Counted from the first letter of the stretch, positions 48,751 to 59,646 are shown. The stretch is 64,000 bases of DNA from Nitrosomonadales bacterium (GCA_016177795.1 JACOUM010000012.1:1-64000); one strand, 5' to 3'. Translations and numbers: made by a program. The notes: a model not told the origin generated them from the sequence alone.

Positions 48751-51588
48751 TTAATGCCCATCCAGATAACGATCAACACGCGCCAATTCATGCTCAAACC
48801 CGGGCAGCAGGATCGCCAGTGTTGCAGAGTCGCCGGCCTTGCCGGCCTGTTCCATCTCGGCACACAACTCGCCCAGTGCCAGCGCGCCTACCGAGCGGGA
48901 CGAGGACTTCAGCCTGTGCGCCAAGGCACCGGCAGCCATTGCCTGCCCCGCCGCGCAGGCGGCGCGTAACTCCACTGCCGTCTTGGCCGCGCTGATGCGA
49001 AAGTCGTGCAGAAATTCGCGAATCATCGCCTCGTCGTCACCGACCAACGCCTTGAGCGCGTTCACGTCAACCGGGGCGGTCGCCCCGGTATCCGGTGGCG
49101 CGAGTGGCGCTGTTTCGGCTGGCAACGAACCGGGAATAACCACCGACAGCCATTTTTCCAGCACCGCTTTCAGGTCGGCCAGTTGCACCGGCTTGCTCAG
49201 GTAATCGTTCATACCGGCGGCGCGGCAGCGCGCGGCCTCACCCTTGAGCACGCTGGCGGTGATGGCAATGATCGGTATGCGCTGCTTGCCGGCTGTGCCG
49301 GCACGGGTTTCATTGGCGGAATTTTCAGCGGTGCGGATGGCGGTAGCCAGTCCGTAGCCGTCCATTTCCGGCATGAACAGGTCGGTGAACAGGATGGCGT
49401 AATCGCCGCTCTGCCAGCGCTTCAGTGCCTCGCGGCCATTGCTGGCGATGTCGGCTACTTGCCCGAGCAACAGGAATTGTTGCTGGATGACTTTCTGGTT
49501 AATCTCGTTGTCTTCGGCGACCAGAATCAGCCTGCCCGTGCGGCGCACCTCCTCCCGTGACAACTGGGGAATTACCGCAGCAGCGCTGCGCTTGTCATTC
49601 GCTTCGGGCTGTTTGGCCCGGTCGACGGCATGCGCTACCGCCTCCAGGAACACACGGCGATGCATCATCTCGGCGTCCAGAACGACCAGATCGGCTGCCA
49701 GATGCCGGAACTGCCGGCGTCCGCCGCGCTCGATGGTGACGAAGCGGGCATCCAGACCTCGGGCGCGGACAGTGGCGCGCAGTTCATCCAGCGGCGGGCT
49801 GACACTTGCGCCATCGATAATCACGACGCACAGGCCGGCCGGCCGGCCGATGATCCATTGCCTGATAGCCGCCAAGTCCGCTGCCCGCTCGACCATCGCA
49901 TCCTCATACACAAGATAGGCGGCAAGATCATCGGCCAGACTCCCCGGCCCGCCCGCCACCAGACAGGCCAGCCCTCTGAGCAGAGAGGGCTCCTCATGGA
50001 TTGCAGGATTTACAGGCGCCCGCTCGAAGGGAATGCGCACATTGAATGTGGAGCCCTTGCCCGGCACGCTGTGCAGCGTGATATCACCGCCCATCATTCT
50101 TGCCAACTGGCGGGAGATGGCCAGTCCCAGCCCGGTGCCGCCAAAACTTCGGGTGGTAGAGGCGTCCGCCTGCGTGAATGGTTCAAACAAACGCGCCTGG
50201 GTTTCTTCACCCATGCCGATACCGTTGTCGGCGACATGAAATTCCAGCGTGACCCGTTCTGGCGTGCTTTCAGCCAACAGGGTGCGCATCGACACCCGGC
50301 TCTGCCGCTGCTGCCCACCGGAGAACTTGATGGCGTTGTTGACCAGGTTGAGCAATATCTGGCGCAACCGCCCGGCATCGCCCATGACCTGTGAAGGAAT
50401 GCCCGGATCGGTAAACAGCATCAGTTCCGTGCCATTCTTCATGGCCAGGGAAGACAGGGTTTCGCAGATTCCTTCCACCACATCGTCGACGGATATGGGC
50501 AGGTTGTTAATCTGGAAATTGCCGGCCTCGATCTTGGAGAAATCGAGGATGTCGTCGATGATAGCCAGCAGGGCAAACGCCGAATGATGGGCGATATTCA
50601 GCATCTCCAATTGCCGGCCATTCAGGCTGCTCTGCTGCAGCATTTCGATCATGCCGATCACACCGTTCATCGGCGTGCGAATCTCGTGGCTCATGGTGGC
50701 AAGAAAGGCCGATTTGGCACGGCTGGCCTGCTCTGCCTCCAGCCAGGCATGCGCCAGTTCGTCGGTACGCGCCAGCACTTTTCCTTCCAGCTCCGCGTTG
50801 AGACGGTCGAATTTATCGATCAGCTCGGCAGTGTGTACCGAGGTGTAGTTGAATGCCGACACCAGTTCGCCGATCTCGTCGCGCGAACGATAATCCATGC
50901 TTATACCTCGCTCACCGGCGGCGAAACGCCGGGTTAAATCGGCCAGAGTGAGGACCGGCACGGTGATCCGCGAGCGCACGTAGTAAAAAAGCCAGAGCAT
51001 GATCAGGATTCCCAGCGCCTGCGCCAGATAAGTGAAGAAATCCGCCCGCAGGTTTGCGGTGTGCACGGCTTCTTCCAAGGCGTCCACCACGTGGTCGGTC
51101 TCGACCAATATCATTGCCGCGGCGGCGGCCACTTCGCGCTGGGCTGCCAGTCGTCCCTCCAGATCCGGCTCCGCCAGCACCTGTTCCAGCGCGATGTGCT
51201 GGCGCTGCCAGGTTTGAACGACATGCTGCAGATGTTCTTCCAGTTGGTCGCCGGCGCTGCGCATCAGCGGAGGAAGACGCGTGATCTCGCGTTCCACCTG
51301 GGCATAATGCATCAGAAATTCGCCTTCCAGTTTCATTTCCAGCTGCCTGGCAGCCTCGCTCGGCTCCATCACGAAGCTGGCCGATTGCAAGGCGACTTGC
51401 TGGGAGAGATAGCGCAGCCGCCCGCTCTGGTTGATGAGCTCGGCAGCGTTCGCGATGTTGCCATATACCTTGTTGATGAAATACAGGTTGCCGCCGGCGA
51501 GCAGCATGAGCAGCAGGAACATCCCGCCCAGCTTGACGCCCATCGGCCAACGGCGAAGCGGGACAGGGAATTCAGGTGACTTGGCCAT
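48751..51588 (-). CDS. Hybrid sensor histidine kinase (PilJ/NarX-like sensor, HAMP, HK, REC, HPt)
   Basis: 945 residues. Transmembrane helix 1 at about 20-38, a periplasmic helical sensor beginning [16 protein letters not shown] (type IV pili methyl-accepting/NarX-like motif), helix 2 at about 188-204, HAMP (about 205-260), HisKA with phospho-His301 ([11 protein letters not shown]), an HATPase domain, a degenerate receiver-like stretch (about 545-660), a true receiver ([13 protein letters not shown]; Asp of [12 protein letters not shown]) and a C-terminal HPt ([14 protein letters not shown]). An unorthodox phosphorelay. The REC-EAL regulator 139 bp downstream is a plausible target. The ligand is unknown; NarX-like domains sense nitrate/nitrite, but the P-box is not evident. 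Confidence 0.87.
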   Translation of the reverse strand: MAKSPEFPVPLRRWPMGVKLGGMFLLLMLLAGGNLYFINKVYGNIANAAELINQSGRLRYLSQQVALQSASFVMEPSEAARQLEMKLEGEFLMHYAQVEREITRLPPLMRSAGDQLEEHLQHVVQTWQRQHIALEQVLAEPDLEGRLAAQREVAAAAAMILVETDHVVDALEEAVHTANLRADFFTYLAQALGILIMLWLFYYVRSRITVPVLTLADLTRRFAAGERGISMDYRSRDEIGELVSAFNYTSVHTAELIDKFDRLNAELEGKVLARTDELAHAWLEAEQASRAKSAFLATMSHEIRTPMNGVIGMIEMLQQSSLNGRQLEMLNIAHHSAFALLAIIDDILDFSKIEAGNFQINNLPISVDDVVEGICETLSSLAMKNGTELMLFTDPGIPSQVMGDAGRLRQILLNLVNNAIKFSGGQQRQSRVSMRTLLAESTPERVTLEFHVADNGIGMGEETQARLFEPFTQADASTTRSFGGTGLGLAISRQLARMMGGDITLHSVPGKGSTFNVRIPFERAPVNPAIHEEPSLLRGLACLVAGGPGSLADDLAAYLVYEDAMVERAADLAAIRQWIIGRPAGLCVVIIDGASVSPPLDELRATVRARGLDARFVTIERGGRRQFRHLAADLVVLDAEMMHRRVFLEAVAHAVDRAKQPEANDKRSAAAVIPQLSREEVRRTGRLILVAEDNEINQKVIQQQFLLLGQVADIASNGREALKRWQSGDYAILFTDLFMPEMDGYGLATAIRTAENSANETRAGTAGKQRIPIIAITASVLKGEAARCRAAGMNDYLSKPVQLADLKAVLEKWLSVVIPGSLPAETAPLAPPDTGATAPVDVNALKALVGDDEAMIREFLHDFRISAAKTAVELRAACAAGQAMAAGALAHRLKSSSRSVGALALGELCAEMEQAGKAGDSATLAILLPGFEHELARVDRYLDGH

Positions 51589-51688
51589 GGTTATTCCAAA
51601 TGCAGCTTATTGAACCAGGCATGGATTATGGCACTAAAACAAATCGGCCTGTTTCCAGCAAGCCGCAATGATTGCATGCAACTACGAA

Positions 51689-52786
51689 TTACGCGTTGCC
51701 GATGCCGCGCGTCGGCAGACCGATCTGTTTGGCGAAATCCAGCATGCGCCGGATCGGTAACACGGCACGCTGAATGAGCGCCGGATCGACAAGTATCTCG
51801 TTCTTGCCGCTTTCCAGCACTTCGGCCAGATTGAGCAGGCCATTCATCGCCATCCACGGGCAATGGCTGCAACTGATGCAGGTCGCCCCCTGGCCGGCGG
51901 TAGGCGCCTCGATGAACACCTTGTGCGGCGACAGGGTGCGCATCTTGTGCAGGATGCCGTTATCGGTCGCAACGATGAATTCAGCGGCATCAAGTTGCTG
52001 CGAGGCCTTGATGAGCTGCGTGGTGGAGCCGACCACATCGGCCAGTTTGGCCACCGCGCGCGGCGCTTCGGGGTGCACCAGCACTTTGGCCTGAGGGTGC
52101 AGCGCCTTCAGTTCGAGCAATTCCTGCGCCTTGTATTCGTCATGCACCACGCACGAACCCTGCCACAGCAGCATATCCGCGCCGGTCTGTTCCTGGATAT
52201 AACTGCCCAGGTGCCGGTCCGGCGCCCACAGAATTTTCTCGCCGCGCTCCTTGAGATGTTTGACGATGGGCAATGCGATCGAGCTGGTCACCATCCAGTC
52301 GGCGCGCGCCTTCACCGCCGCGCTGGTATTGGCATACACCACCACGGTGCGATCTGGATGCGCGTCGCAGAACGCGCTGAACTCGTCCGCCGGGCAACCC
52401 AGATCGAGCGAGCACTCCGCCTGCGGGTCGAGCATCAGCACGCGCTTCTCCGGATTGAGGATCTTCGCAGTCTCGCCCATGAAGCGCACGCCGGCGACCA
52501 CGATGGTCTTCGCCGGATGCTGATGGCCGAAGTTGGCCATATCCAGCGAATCGGACACGATGCCGCCGGTTTCCTCCGCCAGGTCCTGCAAGTCGGAATG
52601 CACGTAATAATGCGCTACCAGCACCGCATCCTGCTCCTTGAGCATGCGCTTGATGCGTGCGATCAACTCGGCCTTCTGCTCCGGTGCCGGTTCCTGTGGC
52701 TGCTTCGCCCACGCCTGCGCCATGCTGCAGCCAGTCTGCGCAGCGTCGGGGTGGTCATACGGGATGTAAATAATGTCTTCGCTCAT
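51689..52786 (-). CDS. nadA: Quinolinate synthase NadA
   Basis: Condenses iminoaspartate with dihydroxyacetone phosphate to quinolinate using a [4Fe-4S] cluster. 365 residues with [35 protein letters not shown], the cluster cysteines in [20 protein letters not shown] and [12 protein letters not shown], and [21 protein letters not shown]. The ATG at 52786 overlaps the nudB stop (ATGA), which decides this start over the frame extending 32 codons upstream. Confidence 0.95.
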   Translation of the reverse strand: MSEDIIYIPYDHPDAAQTGCSMAQAWAKQPQEPAPEQKAELIARIKRMLKEQDAVLVAHYYVHSDLQDLAEETGGIVSDSLDMANFGHQHPAKTIVVAGVRFMGETAKILNPEKRVLMLDPQAECSLDLGCPADEFSAFCDAHPDRTVVVYANTSAAVKARADWMVTSSIALPIVKHLKERGEKILWAPDRHLGSYIQEQTGADMLLWQGSCVVHDEYKAQELLELKALHPQAKVLVHPEAPRAVAKLADVVGSTTQLIKASQQLDAAEFIVATDNGILHKMRTLSPHKVFIEAPTAGQGATCISCSHCPWMAMNGLLNLAEVLESGKNEILVDPALIQRAVLPIRRMLDFAKQIGLPTRGIGNA

Positions 52787-53238
52787 GGCATTTTCATGCT
52801 CGCACGCTGCGGCAACTCCAGTATCGCCGCGCGATTGCTCGGTGAAAAAACTTTCTCCGCCGCATCCTGCCACGCCAGCCACTGGAAGTTCAAGTGCTCG
52901 CGCGGCATCAATTGGACAGCGACAGGATGCGGCAGTTGCAGACCGAACACATGCTCTGTATTGCGCGTGATGCCAGGCGGATAACGGTGGCGCCAGTGCG
53001 GGTAAATCTCGTAGTCATTCTGCTTCTGCCAGTCGCTCAGCGCATATTGTGACGCATCCAGCCCTGTTTCCTCGCGCACCTCGCGTATTGCAGTGTCACA
53101 CAAAGTTTCACCGGGCTCGCAACTGCCGGTGACCGACTGCCAGTAACCGGGATGGTCGGCACGCTCCAGCAACAGTACGTCAAGGCTGGCGGTATGGACC
53201 ACCACCAGCACCGAGACCGGCTGTTTGTAGTGCAACAT
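52783..53238 (-). CDS. nudB: Dihydroneopterin triphosphate diphosphatase NudB
   Basis: 151 residues. Nudix box [22 protein letters not shown] preceded by [20 protein letters not shown], typical of NudB, which removes pyrophosphate from dihydroneopterin triphosphate in folate synthesis. AGGAG upstream suits the second of two adjacent ATGs (53238). It is near aspS, as in many proteobacteria, but here two extra genes and a hairpin-rich spacer intervene. Its stop overlaps the nadA start. Confidence 0.88.
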   Translation of the reverse strand: MLHYKQPVSVLVVVHTASLDVLLLERADHPGYWQSVTGSCEPGETLCDTAIREVREETGLDASQYALSDWQKQNDYEIYPHWRHRYPPGITRNTEHVFGLQLPHPVAVQLMPREHLNFQWLAWQDAAEKVFSPSNRAAILELPQRASMKMP

Positions 53239-53289
53239 CATACTCCTGGCCTTAGTTCGAAGGCGAGACAAGGCGGCATCGAGTGAGCG

Positions 53290-53351
53290 ACGCTGAAAAC
53301 GAATGTTTCAGCGTACGCTAACTTCGCCTGCGAAGTTAAGCCCGAAAGGGC
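53290..53351. other. Cluster of three intergenic hairpins
   Basis: Three stems in about 60 bases: ACGCTGAAA/TTTCAGCGT-type (53290-53314), a perfect TAACTTCGC-CT-GCGAAGTTA (53319-53338), and GCCC-GAAA-GGGC (53340-53351, a GNRA-loop hairpin). Lies between barstar and nudB on their shared strand. It could end the aspS transcript, structure the nudB leader, or be a mobile repeat. Confidence 0.6.
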
Positions 53352-53426
53352 GGCGGCAGCTACAGTGCTTATAGCACGACCAGGAGCGAACAAAGATGCC
53401 AGCACAGTATCGCCGATGAAATGAGG

Positions 53427-53825
53427 TCAGGCGAAGAATACCCAGAACGGCTTGTTGCGCTGCCGCCAGTACACCACCGTATCGGCGAGGATGTCCTGCG
53501 CAATTTCGCGGTCGTTGGCAGACAGGCCGAAGGTACCGCTGACGTTGCGCAACAGCAGCACATAACCGGCCGCCTCACCGCACCACGACAGATCGCACAG
53601 ATCGTCGGCCAGTGCATCCCAGTTTGCGCCGAACTCGGGCGGAAAACCGGCGGCGCGTGCCAGCGCGTTGAGCAGGTTCTGCTTGCCCTTGACGCCCTTG
53701 ATATCTGCGTCGAACAGAGGAAAGTTTGCTTCACTGGCGGCAGCACGCAACTCGTCCACGCCGCACGCCAGCGAGTAGCTGCCCGCTGCTTGCAAATCAT
53801 TTAGTTGTTGGGCCAGCGGATTCAT
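53427..53825 (-). CDS. Barstar-family ribonuclease inhibitor
   Basis: 132 residues with the barstar core: FDADIKGVKGKQNLLNALA, FPPEFGANWDALADDLCDLSW and a C-terminal strand KPFWVFFA. Acidic helix 2 residues (Asp-Leu-Cys-Asp-Leu) correspond to the barnase-binding face. It starts two bases after the stop of a barnase-type RNase gene, making an RNase-immunity pair. AGGGA precedes the ATG at 53825. Slightly longer than Bacillus barstar (about 90), with an extra N-terminal helix. Confidence 0.88.
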   Translation of the reverse strand: MNPLAQQLNDLQAAGSYSLACGVDELRAAASEANFPLFDADIKGVKGKQNLLNALARAAGFPPEFGANWDALADDLCDLSWCGEAAGYVLLLRNVSGTFGLSANDREIAQDILADTVVYWRQRNKPFWVFFA

Positions 53826-53827
53826 GG

Positions 53828-54199
53828 CTATTCCCTGATGCGTTTGAAGGTTTGGTAATGATCGGCAGAGTAATAACATTCCACTGATTCTCCACACACG
53901 ATACGGCGTGCACCGCGATTGCGCGCGCCGGGTGTTTCAACAGTGTATTCATGATAGTAGCCGCGCTGCTGCTGCGGCAAAATGCGCTCATGGTTTCCGA
54001 ACGCCGCACCGTCGCGCTCGTAGGGAAACGGCCCGCCCTGCCTGATGGCCTGCAGCGTATCGCGCGCCTCGGCGGGCAATTCGGCCACTGCGATGACCGG
54101 CAGGCCGGGCTGCATCACCGGCTCGGCCTGTCCGGGCGGCAGCCACAGCAGTGCTGCCGATAATATCCACCAGAACCGCAATGCGCGGGACGTCTTCAA
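53828..54199 (-). CDS. Secreted guanyl-specific ribonuclease (barnase/RNase Sa family)
   Basis: About 123 residues. Signal peptide ([20 protein letters not shown]), then the N1/T1 RNase domain: [21 protein letters not shown], then [11 protein letters not shown] (catalytic Glu), ARRIVCG (catalytic Arg) and [11 protein letters not shown] (catalytic His). Two cysteines flank the last loop. It cleaves RNA at G residues outside the cytoplasm; the inhibitor gene follows at once. I chose TTG at 54199, which overlaps the aspS stop (TTGA), because it gives a normal signal peptide; longer forms would lie inside aspS. Confidence 0.83.
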   Translation of the reverse strand: MKTSRALRFWWILSAALLWLPPGQAEPVMQPGLPVIAVAELPAEARDTLQAIRQGGPFPYERDGAAFGNHERILPQQQRGYYHEYTVETPGARNRGARRIVCGESVECYYSADHYQTFKRIRE

Positions 54200-55998
54200 C
54201 CCTTGGCGACCTCCACCGATGCCTGCACATGCTTGCGCAGGTGGATATGCAGATCGCGCAATTGTTTCTCGTCCACTGCGCTTGGCGCTTGCGTCAGCAG
54301 GCATTGCGCGCGCTGGGTCTTGGGGAAGGCGATCACGTCGCGGATCGATTCGGCGCCGGTCATCATGGTGACGATGCGGTCCAGCCCGAACGCCAGCCCG
54401 CCGTGCGGCGGTGCGCCGTATTGCAGCGCGTCGAGCAGGAAGCCGAACTTGAGTTGTGCCTCTTCTGCGCCGATGTTGAGCGCGCGGAATACCTGGCTTT
54501 GCACTTCTTCCTTATGAATACGCACCGAGCCGCCGCCGAGTTCACTGCCGTTCAGCGCAAGGTCATAGGCCTTCGCCAGGCAACGTCCGGGATCGCTTTC
54601 CAGCAGGTCGAGATGCTCGTCCTTGGGCGCAGTGAACGGATGGTGGCAGGCGGTCCAGCGCTTCTCTTCCTCGTCGTACTCGAACATCGGGAAATCCACC
54701 ACCCACAGCGGCTCCCAGGCGTTGCCGTTGACGTAGCCCTTTTCGTGGCCGATCCTGCTGCGCAGCGCGCCGAGCGCGTCGTTGACGATCTTGGTCTTGT
54801 CGGCGCCGAAGAAAATCAGGTCGCCGTTCGCAGCGCCGGTGCGTTCGACGATGGTCTTCAGCGCCGCCTCGTGCAGGTTCTTCACGATCGGCGATTGCAG
54901 GCCGGTTTCGTTGAGCTGCGCGATGTCGTTGACCTTGATGTAGGCCAGTCCCTTCGCACCGTAAATCTTCACGAATTCGGTGTAGCCGTCGATCTCGCCG
55001 CGCGTCAATGCCGCGCCGCCCGGCACGCGCAGCGCCGCGACGCGCCCGTTTTCAGAACTTGCGACTCCGGAGAACACCTTGAATGCGACATCCTTCACCG
55101 CGTCGGTCACTTCGGTCAGCTCCAGCGTGATGCGCAGGTCCGGCTTGTCGGAGCCGTAGCGCCGCATCGCCTCGGCATGAGTCATGCGCGGGAACGGGTT
55201 GGGCAGGTCGACATCCAGCGCTTCCTTGAACACGGTGCGCATCAGTTCTTCCATCAGCGCAGTGATCTGCGTCTCGGTCAGGAACGAGGTCTCGATATCC
55301 ACCTGGGTGAATTCCGGCTGGCGGTCGGCGCGCAGGTCCTCGTCGCGGAAGCATTTGGTGATCTGGTAATAGCGGTCGAAGCCGGACACCATCAGCAACT
55401 GCTTGAACAACTGCGGCGACTGCGGCAGCGCGAAGAACTCGCCGGGATGCACGCGCGACGGCACCAGATAGTCGCGCGCGCCTTCCGGCGTGGACTTGGT
55501 CAGCATCGGCGTCTCGATGTCGATGAAGCCGCGGCTGTCGAGAAAGCGGCGGAATGCCATCGCCACCTTGTAGCGCAGCATCATGTTCTTCTGCATCTGC
55601 GGGCGGCGCAGGTCGATCACGCGATGGGTCAGGCGCACGTTCTCCGACAAATTCTCGTCGTCGAGTTGGAACGGCGGTGTCACCGAGGTGTTCAGCACCT
55701 CAATCTCGTGGCACAGCACTTCGATCTCGCCGCTGGTGATGTTGGGATTGGTCGTGCCTGCCGGACGATGGCGCACCCTGCCGGTAACGCGCAAGACGAA
55801 TTCATTGCGCACCGATTCGGCGATCCGGAACATCTCCGGGCGATCCGGATCGCAGACGATTTGCGCCAGGCCTTCGCGGTCGCGCAGGTCGATGAAAATC
55901 ACCCCGCCGTGGTCGCGGCGGCGATGCGCCCAGCCGCACAGGCTGACCGTCTGGTCGAGTTGGTCGATATTGAGCAGTCCGCAATAATGAGTTCGCAT
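54196..55998 (-). CDS. aspS: Aspartyl-tRNA synthetase
   Basis: 600 residues, bacterial type. N-terminal OB-fold ([26 protein letters not shown]), class II motif 2 ([22 protein letters not shown]), the GAD insertion domain (about 280-420) and motif 3 ([13 protein letters not shown]). It charges tRNA-Asp, and possibly tRNA-Asn depending on the GatCAB status of the organism. Middle gene of a minus-strand series fmdB-like, DUF502, aspS, RNase, barstar. Confidence 0.97.
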   Translation of the reverse strand: MRTHYCGLLNIDQLDQTVSLCGWAHRRRDHGGVIFIDLRDREGLAQIVCDPDRPEMFRIAESVRNEFVLRVTGRVRHRPAGTTNPNITSGEIEVLCHEIEVLNTSVTPPFQLDDENLSENVRLTHRVIDLRRPQMQKNMMLRYKVAMAFRRFLDSRGFIDIETPMLTKSTPEGARDYLVPSRVHPGEFFALPQSPQLFKQLLMVSGFDRYYQITKCFRDEDLRADRQPEFTQVDIETSFLTETQITALMEELMRTVFKEALDVDLPNPFPRMTHAEAMRRYGSDKPDLRITLELTEVTDAVKDVAFKVFSGVASSENGRVAALRVPGGAALTRGEIDGYTEFVKIYGAKGLAYIKVNDIAQLNETGLQSPIVKNLHEAALKTIVERTGAANGDLIFFGADKTKIVNDALGALRSRIGHEKGYVNGNAWEPLWVVDFPMFEYDEEEKRWTACHHPFTAPKDEHLDLLESDPGRCLAKAYDLALNGSELGGGSVRIHKEEVQSQVFRALNIGAEEAQLKFGFLLDALQYGAPPHGGLAFGLDRIVTMMTGAESIRDVIAFPKTQRAQCLLTQAPSAVDEKQLRDLHIHLRKHVQASVEVAKG

Positions 55999-56024
55999 AG
56001 TTAAGCTTTAAGAAAAAAACGTGG

Positions 56025-56642
56025 TTAATCCTGGGTAAGTGCGTGTGGCTGGGCCGCTTCCGGCGTGGCCACCACGCCCATCGACACGATGGTGCGCAAC
56101 GCCACATCCACGGTCATATCCAGTTCGATGGTATCAACCTTGCGCACATAGAAATAAAAACCGTTTACCGGACTCGGCGTGGTAGGAATGAATACCGCGA
56201 CATACTCTTCGTCGAAACGGTTGCTCACCTCGCCCGGCACGCTGGTCTGAAACGCCAGCGACCATGCGCCACGGTGTGGGTAGCGCACCAGCAGCACCTT
56301 GCGGAACGAGTTGCCGCTGCCGGACAGCAGGGTATCGCTGACCTGCTTCACCCCCTTGTAAATGCTGCCGACAAAAGGAATATGCAGCATCCCCTTTTCG
56401 GACGCGTCCCACAACCGTTGGCCGAACACATTGCGGATCAGCAGGCCGGTCAGCAGTACCACGCCCAGCGTCAGGATGATGCCCAGCCCGGGAATGTGAA
56501 CGGGCAGCAGGTTGTCCGGATGCCAGTGCGCCGGCAGCAACAGCAGGGTTTGATCCATCGTGCCGATGATCAAGTCCAGCACCCACAGGGTGATGCCGAG
56601 CGGAACCCAGACCAGCAGGCCGGTAATGAGATATTTTTTCAT
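56025..56642 (-). CDS. DUF502 membrane protein
   Basis: 205 residues with two N-terminal transmembrane helices (about 5-27 and 50-72: GIILTLGVVLLTGLLI) followed by RLWDASEKGMLHIPFVGSIYKGVKQVSD and a soluble domain (SGSGNSFRKVLLVRYP; VFIPTTPSPVNGFYFYV). These are DUF502 family features; function unknown. Its position just before aspS, six bases after the zinc-ribbon gene, is typical in betaproteobacteria. Confidence 0.88.
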   Translation of the reverse strand: MKKYLITGLLVWVPLGITLWVLDLIIGTMDQTLLLLPAHWHPDNLLPVHIPGLGIILTLGVVLLTGLLIRNVFGQRLWDASEKGMLHIPFVGSIYKGVKQVSDTLLSGSGNSFRKVLLVRYPHRGAWSLAFQTSVPGEVSNRFDEEYVAVFIPTTPSPVNGFYFYVRKVDTIELDMTVDVALRTIVSMGVVATPEAAQPHALTQD

Positions 56643-56648
56643 CGGCGA

Positions 56649-56888
56649 TCAGCTCGCCATCGGGCAAGTACCCGATGCCGCGCAAGGAGCGCACTCAGCC
56701 TTGGGCTTGTCCTTGAAGTCGGTGGCGTAATAACCGTTACCCTTCAACTGAAAACCTGCGGCAGTCAATTGCTTGGTGAATGTTTCCTTGCCGCATTCCG
56801 GGCAAACGACGAGTCGCGCATCGCTCATCTTCTGCATCACGTCCCGTTGCAGGCCGCAACTGGAACATGCATAAGCATAAATAGGCAT
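56649..56888 (-). CDS. FmdB-family zinc ribbon protein
   Basis: 79 residues. N-terminus MPIYAYACSSCGLQRDV with a second pair CPECG forms a zinc ribbon; the C-terminal part (TKQLTAAGFQLKGNGYYATD) is the FmdB signature, followed by a Cys-rich tail. GGAGGA precedes the ATG at 56888. Putative regulatory or assembly role, not established. First gene of the aspS series; the 200 bases upstream hold no other gene. Confidence 0.88.
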   Translation of the reverse strand: MPIYAYACSSCGLQRDVMQKMSDARLVVCPECGKETFTKQLTAAGFQLKGNGYYATDFKDKPKAECAPCAASGTCPMAS

Positions 56889-57089
56889 GAATCCTCCTAT
56901 CGGGTGATTTTCAAAGGCGCGCATTATACATTAGGGGGTGTCATTTTAGAGATGCAAATTGCATCCCGAGGCCCGCGAACAGGCCGCAAAAATGGGCGAA
57001 CGGCCTTTCTTACTAGATTCCGCCCAATGGCTTATCTGGAATAAATCTGCTGCGCGATTCCGCAACGGGAAAGTTTTGGGGATTTGGTT

Positions 57090-57665
57090 TTACGCGCTAT
57101 GCAGTTTCAGCATCGCCGCTTCCTGCTTGCCCGCAATAATGAGATCGGATATCTCAAGTGCGCGTTGCACCGCCTGCTCGATCAAGGCCCGCTCTTCCTT
57201 GCGCGGATCATTCAATACGAAATTAACCACTTCGGCACGCTCGCCCGGATGACCGATACCCAGGCGCAGACGCCAGAAATCCCTGGTGCCGAGATGCGCG
57301 ATGACGTCCTTCAAACCATTATGCCCGCCGTGTCCGCCGCCCAGTTTCAGGCGCGCCACACCGGGCGGCAGATCCAGATCGTCATGCACCACCAGAATTT
57401 CGGCCGGGGCGATCTTGTAGAACTGCGCCAGCGCGCCAACCGACCGCCCGCTGGCGTTCATGAAGGTCTGCGGCTTGAGCAGCAGCATCTCCCGGCCGTG
57501 CAACTGGCCGCGCGCGGTCAGGCCATGAAATTTGGCCTCGTTTTTGAAGCTCAGATTGTGCAGGCGCGCGAGTTCGTCCACCCAGCGGAAGCCGACGTTA
57601 TGCCGGGTGGATTCGTATTCGCGCCCGGGGTTGCCCAGACCGATAATCAAACGTATTGCATCCAT
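57090..57665 (-). CDS. pth: Peptidyl-tRNA hydrolase
   Basis: Releases tRNA from prematurely dissociated peptidyl-tRNA. 191 residues: [21 protein letters not shown] (catalytic His), [22 protein letters not shown], and [13 protein letters not shown]. Follows rplY after a terminator-like stem, the usual prs-rplY-pth order. Confidence 0.97.
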   Translation of the reverse strand: MDAIRLIIGLGNPGREYESTRHNVGFRWVDELARLHNLSFKNEAKFHGLTARGQLHGREMLLLKPQTFMNASGRSVGALAQFYKIAPAEILVVHDDLDLPPGVARLKLGGGHGGHNGLKDVIAHLGTRDFWRLRLGIGHPGERAEVVNFVLNDPRKEERALIEQAVQRALEISDLIIAGKQEAAMLKLHSA

Positions 57666-57678
57666 GGTATCTGAATGA

Positions 57679-57715
57679 AAAAACCCGCCATGCCGTTATC
57701 AGCAATGGCGGGTTT
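57679..57715 (-). terminator. Intrinsic terminator between rplY and pth
   Basis: AAACCCGCCAT (57681-57691) pairs exactly with ATGGCGGGTTT (57705-57715). On the minus strand it is followed by six U residues, so it reduces read-through from rplY into pth. Confidence 0.85.
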
Positions 57716-57733
57716 CATTAAGGATATACCCGT

Positions 57734-58405
57734 TTACTTCTTGGCTTCCTTGGCGGCTGGTGCAGCGGCGGCTGGCGCTGCAGCGGCGGCAGATGCTGCG
57801 GCAGCGGCTTCCGCTTCGGCTTCTGCTTCGACCGCGCCGCGCGGTACTTGCACGGTGGCCACCACCGCTTCTGCGGTATGTGTGCCGTGCGCAGCGGCTT
57901 CCACGCCCTTGGGCAGCTTCAACTCGGCCACGTGCACGGAATGTCCCAGTTCCAGCTTGCCCAGATCGACTTCAATGAAGGCCGGCAAATCAGCGGGCAG
58001 GCAAATGATGTCCAGTTCGTTCATCACATGGCTGATCTTGCCGCCACCAGTCTTCACGCCCGGCGCGATGTCCGCATTCAGAAAGTGCAGCGGCACCCTG
58101 ATATGCATCTTCTTGTTTGCGTCTACGCGCTGGAAGTCGATGTGCTGCACTTGCTGGCGGAAGGGATGCATCACGAAGTCACGCAGCAGCACGGACTCCT
58201 TCTTGCCGTCCAGATTCAGCGTCAGCACGGAAGCATGGAACGCCTCCGAGCGCAGCTTGTGGTACAGCTCGTTGTGATCCAGTTCAATCATTACGGCATC
58301 GCCGGAGCCATAGACAATTCCTGGCGTGCGGCCGGAATTGCGCAGACGGCGGCTCGCACCCGTACCTTGCGCCTTGCGGGGTGTTGCATTGATTTCGATA
58401 GTCAT
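57734..58405 (-). CDS. rplY: 50S ribosomal protein L25 (CTC form)
   Basis: 223 residues. L25/TL5 domain binding 5S rRNA ([26 protein letters not shown]) plus the C-terminal CTC domain ([17 protein letters not shown]) and an Ala/Glu-rich low-complexity tail (about 190-223). GGAGAAG supports ATG at 58405; the longest frame starts 14 codons earlier. Follows prs as usual. Confidence 0.95.
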   Translation of the reverse strand: MTIEINATPRKAQGTGASRRLRNSGRTPGIVYGSGDAVMIELDHNELYHKLRSEAFHASVLTLNLDGKKESVLLRDFVMHPFRQQVQHIDFQRVDANKKMHIRVPLHFLNADIAPGVKTGGGKISHVMNELDIICLPADLPAFIEVDLGKLELGHSVHVAELKLPKGVEAAAHGTHTAEAVVATVQVPRGAVEAEAEAEAAAAASAAAAAPAAAAPAAKEAKK

Positions 58406-58487
58406 ATCACTTCTCCAAAAAAAACAGAATCGTCCGCGACCAGACAATTCTTACACTGCAACAATCAACATGACTGCTGCTTATTTC

Positions 58488-59438
58488 TTACTCAGTGAAC
58501 AGCGAGCTCACCGATTCTTCACTATTGATGCGGCGGATTGTTTCCGCCAGCAATTCTGCCGTGCTCAACTGGCGAATGCGCTTGCAATTGCGTGCCGCCT
58601 CATTCAGCGGAATGGTATCGGTGACCACCAGCTCATCGATCGCGGAATTCTCGATGCGCTCGATTGCCGGGCCGGACAGTACCGCATGGGTACAGTAGGC
58701 CAGCACACGCGCCGCACCCTTCTCCTTCAATGCGTTGGAAGCTTCGCACAGCGTGTTGGCAGTATCCACCATGTCGTCCATGATCAGGCAGGTGCGCCCC
58801 ACCACATCACCGATGATATTCATCACCTTGGCCACATTCGGTTTCGGACGGCGCTTGTCGATAATCGCCAGATCCGCTTCCAGTTCCTTGGCCAGCGCAC
58901 GGGCGCGCACCACGCCGCCCACGTCCGGCGATACCACGATCAGGTTCGGGTAATTGTTCTTCCACACGTCGGACAGCAGGATCGGGCTGGCATAGATGTT
59001 GTCCACCGGAATGTCGAAAAAGCCCTGAATCTGGTCGGAGTGCAAATCCATGGTCAGCAGCCGGTTCACGCCGGCACCGGTAAGCATGTCGGCCACCACT
59101 TTGGCGGTAATCGCGACGCGCGCCGAACGCGGGCGGCGGTCCTGGCGCGCATAGCCGAAATACGGCATCGCAGCGGTGATCCTCCCGGCGGAAGCGCGCT
59201 TCAGCGCGTCCACCATCACCATCACCTCCATCAGATTGTCATTGGTCGGCGCGCAAGTGGATTGCAGCACGAACACGTCCTTGCCGCGCACATTCTCAAG
59301 CAGCTCCACCATCACCTCGCCGTCGGAGAAGCGACCCACCTTGGCGCGCCCGAGATGGATGTGGAGATACTGCGCAACCGCTTCAGCAAGCTTAGGGTTG
59401 GCATTGCCGGTAAATACCATCAAGCTGTCGTAGGACAC
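58488..59438 (-). CDS. prs: Ribose-phosphate pyrophosphokinase
   Basis: Makes PRPP from ribose 5-phosphate and ATP for nucleotide, His, Trp and NAD synthesis. 316 residues: [42 protein letters not shown] and the PRPP loop [13 protein letters not shown]. The GTG at 59438 (VSYDSLMVF) is chosen over TTG at 59444 and ATG at 59420: AAGGGG sits six bases before it and it matches related N-termini. Between tRNA-Gln and rplY. Confidence 0.96.
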   Translation of the reverse strand: MSYDSLMVFTGNANPKLAEAVAQYLHIHLGRAKVGRFSDGEVMVELLENVRGKDVFVLQSTCAPTNDNLMEVMVMVDALKRASAGRITAAMPYFGYARQDRRPRSARVAITAKVVADMLTGAGVNRLLTMDLHSDQIQGFFDIPVDNIYASPILLSDVWKNNYPNLIVVSPDVGGVVRARALAKELEADLAIIDKRRPKPNVAKVMNIIGDVVGRTCLIMDDMVDTANTLCEASNALKEKGAARVLAYCTHAVLSGPAIERIENSAIDELVVTDTIPLNEAARNCKRIRQLSTAELLAETIRRINSEESVSSLFTE

Positions 59439-59566
59439 GTACAACCCCTTAATAAATCGAAAACAACAGGGCCAGCGCCCCGAGACTTTGTTTTGGCTAC
59501 AGCCGCTCGCTTTGCGAGCTTAACGTTCGTTCTGCTCACGTTAAGCCTGCGCCGAAACTTGCGTTT

Positions 59567-59641
59567 TGGCTGGGGAGGCAGGGATCGAACCTGCGAATGC
59601 CGGAATCAAAATCCGGTGCCTTACCACTTGGCGACTCCCCA
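59567..59641 (-). tRNA. tRNA-Gln (anticodon TTG)
   Basis: Minus-strand cloverleaf: acceptor TGGGGAG/CTCCCCA, anticodon stem CCGGA/TCCGG around loop TTTTGAT (anticodon TTG), T-arm GCAGGTTCGATCCCTGC and an encoded 3' GCCA. 75 bases. Lies between ispE and prs, a location common in betaproteobacteria. Confidence 0.96.
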
Positions 59642-59646
59642 ACAAC

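Noticed and set aside
53319-53351. CRISPR-like or riboswitch interpretation of the hairpin cluster
   Set aside because: The stems are not repeats of one unit and match no riboswitch class I know.
54151-56004. 617-codon open frame opposite aspS
   Set aside because: Mirrors aspS exactly; no recognisable protein features.
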